From NCBI RefSeq assembly GCF_019331675.1, contig NZ_JAHBBJ010000020.1, positions 1 to 53,220 of the forward strand: 53,220 nucleotides of DNA. Reading direction: 5' to 3'. The translations under genes were made by a program, and so were the position numbers. This DNA is from Bifidobacterium miconisargentati (GTDB lineage Bacteria > Actinomycetota > Actinomycetes > Actinomycetales > Bifidobacteriaceae). Under the pieces are notes generated by a model. That model did not search any database. It saw only the letters and a list, made by a program, of their open reading frames with translations, and had not been told where the DNA came from. Below are positions 53,113 through 53,220 of this stretch, one piece after another (positions within the stretch are counted from its first letter, which is position 1; every line of letters begins with the position of its first letter).

Positions 53113-53220
53113 TCACTTGAGGACGTTGTCCTTCATCCTGTGCAGGAACGCGGCCATGTCCTGACGGTACACGGCCGTCATACCCCTGAACGAGCCATCA
53201 CCATAACCGGTCGTCACGCC
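53113..53220 (-). CDS. 3' end of another SLH protein, cut by the window edge
   Basis: The visible 35 codons read from GVTTGYGDGSFRGM to YRQDMAAFLHRMKDNVLK and are almost identical in DNA to the 3' end of the gene at 11384-12661. A stretch of 3' flank (GCGCGGCCTGCTCACGCC) is also shared. It is therefore the last SLH repeat of a further surface protein; the passenger domain is outside the window. Confidence 0.85.
   Translation of the reverse strand, partial: GVTTGYGDGSFRGMTAVYRQDMAAFLHRMKDNVLK

Noticed and set aside
1..53220. tRNA, rRNA or riboswitch genes
   Set aside because: I looked for cloverleaf or conserved RNA motifs in the gaps, including next to the integrase, and saw none that I could support.

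Overview
The window looks like a chromosomal segment of a Bifidobacterium-type actinobacterium. The supporting signs are high GC, AAGGAG-type ribosome sites, the exported-protein leader MTGNNKVWRAPLAGLA (a style I know from bifidobacterial surface proteins), GlfT2-like galactofuranosyltransferases, an Excalibur protein and a GH36 alpha-galactosidase operon. The genus is inferred from these features, not from a marker gene.

Layout. (1) 1-2.5 kb: the 3' part of a GH43-like protein with S-layer homology (SLH) repeats, then a CHAP-type lysin split by one in-frame TGA. (2) 2.7-8.3 kb: a minus-strand cell-wall polysaccharide operon (GlfT2-like transferase, Wzm/Wzt-type ABC exporter, membrane-anchored SGNH esterase). 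(3) 8.5-13.6 kb: four minus-strand secreted proteins. Three join different passengers (CAP, leucine-rich repeat, PPC plus InlB B-repeat) to three SLH repeats; the fourth has cell-wall-binding repeats and an Excalibur motif. (4) 13.7-37.8 kb: six large SLH proteins in three convergent pairs. The DNA between pairs carries DUF4143 ATPases, AlbA_2/Schlafen-type regulators, a DUF2142 membrane protein and one unknown gene. One SLH gene is frameshifted and one cassette is partly decayed. (5) 38-45 kb: an alpha-galactoside operon (GH36, ABC binding protein, two permeases, LacI regulator) that looks less GC-rich than its surroundings and is bordered by related repeat ends. (6) 45.1-48.3 kb: another SLH protein and a tyrosine recombinase whose start codon lies in a perfect 20-bp inverted repeat. 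(7) 48.3-53.2 kb: an LTA-synthase-like sulfatase-fold protein, a second GlfT2-like transferase on the opposite strand, and the 3' end of one more SLH gene.

How it may work together. Cell-wall polymer genes lie at both ends of a dense block of about eleven SLH proteins, so the block may encode interchangeable surface proteins held on that polymer. The most interesting structure is the 13.7-37.8 kb array. It reads as two and a half copies of a 9-10 kb module (SLH gene rightward, SLH gene leftward, regulator cassette). Each of the four inner SLH genes is divergent from a putative regulator, and each shared upstream region holds a palindrome or short tandem repeats. All six SLH genes share a nearly identical 5' segment, in both orientations, and signal peptides do not assort with C-termini. 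This suggests recombination among the copies and possibly variable expression.
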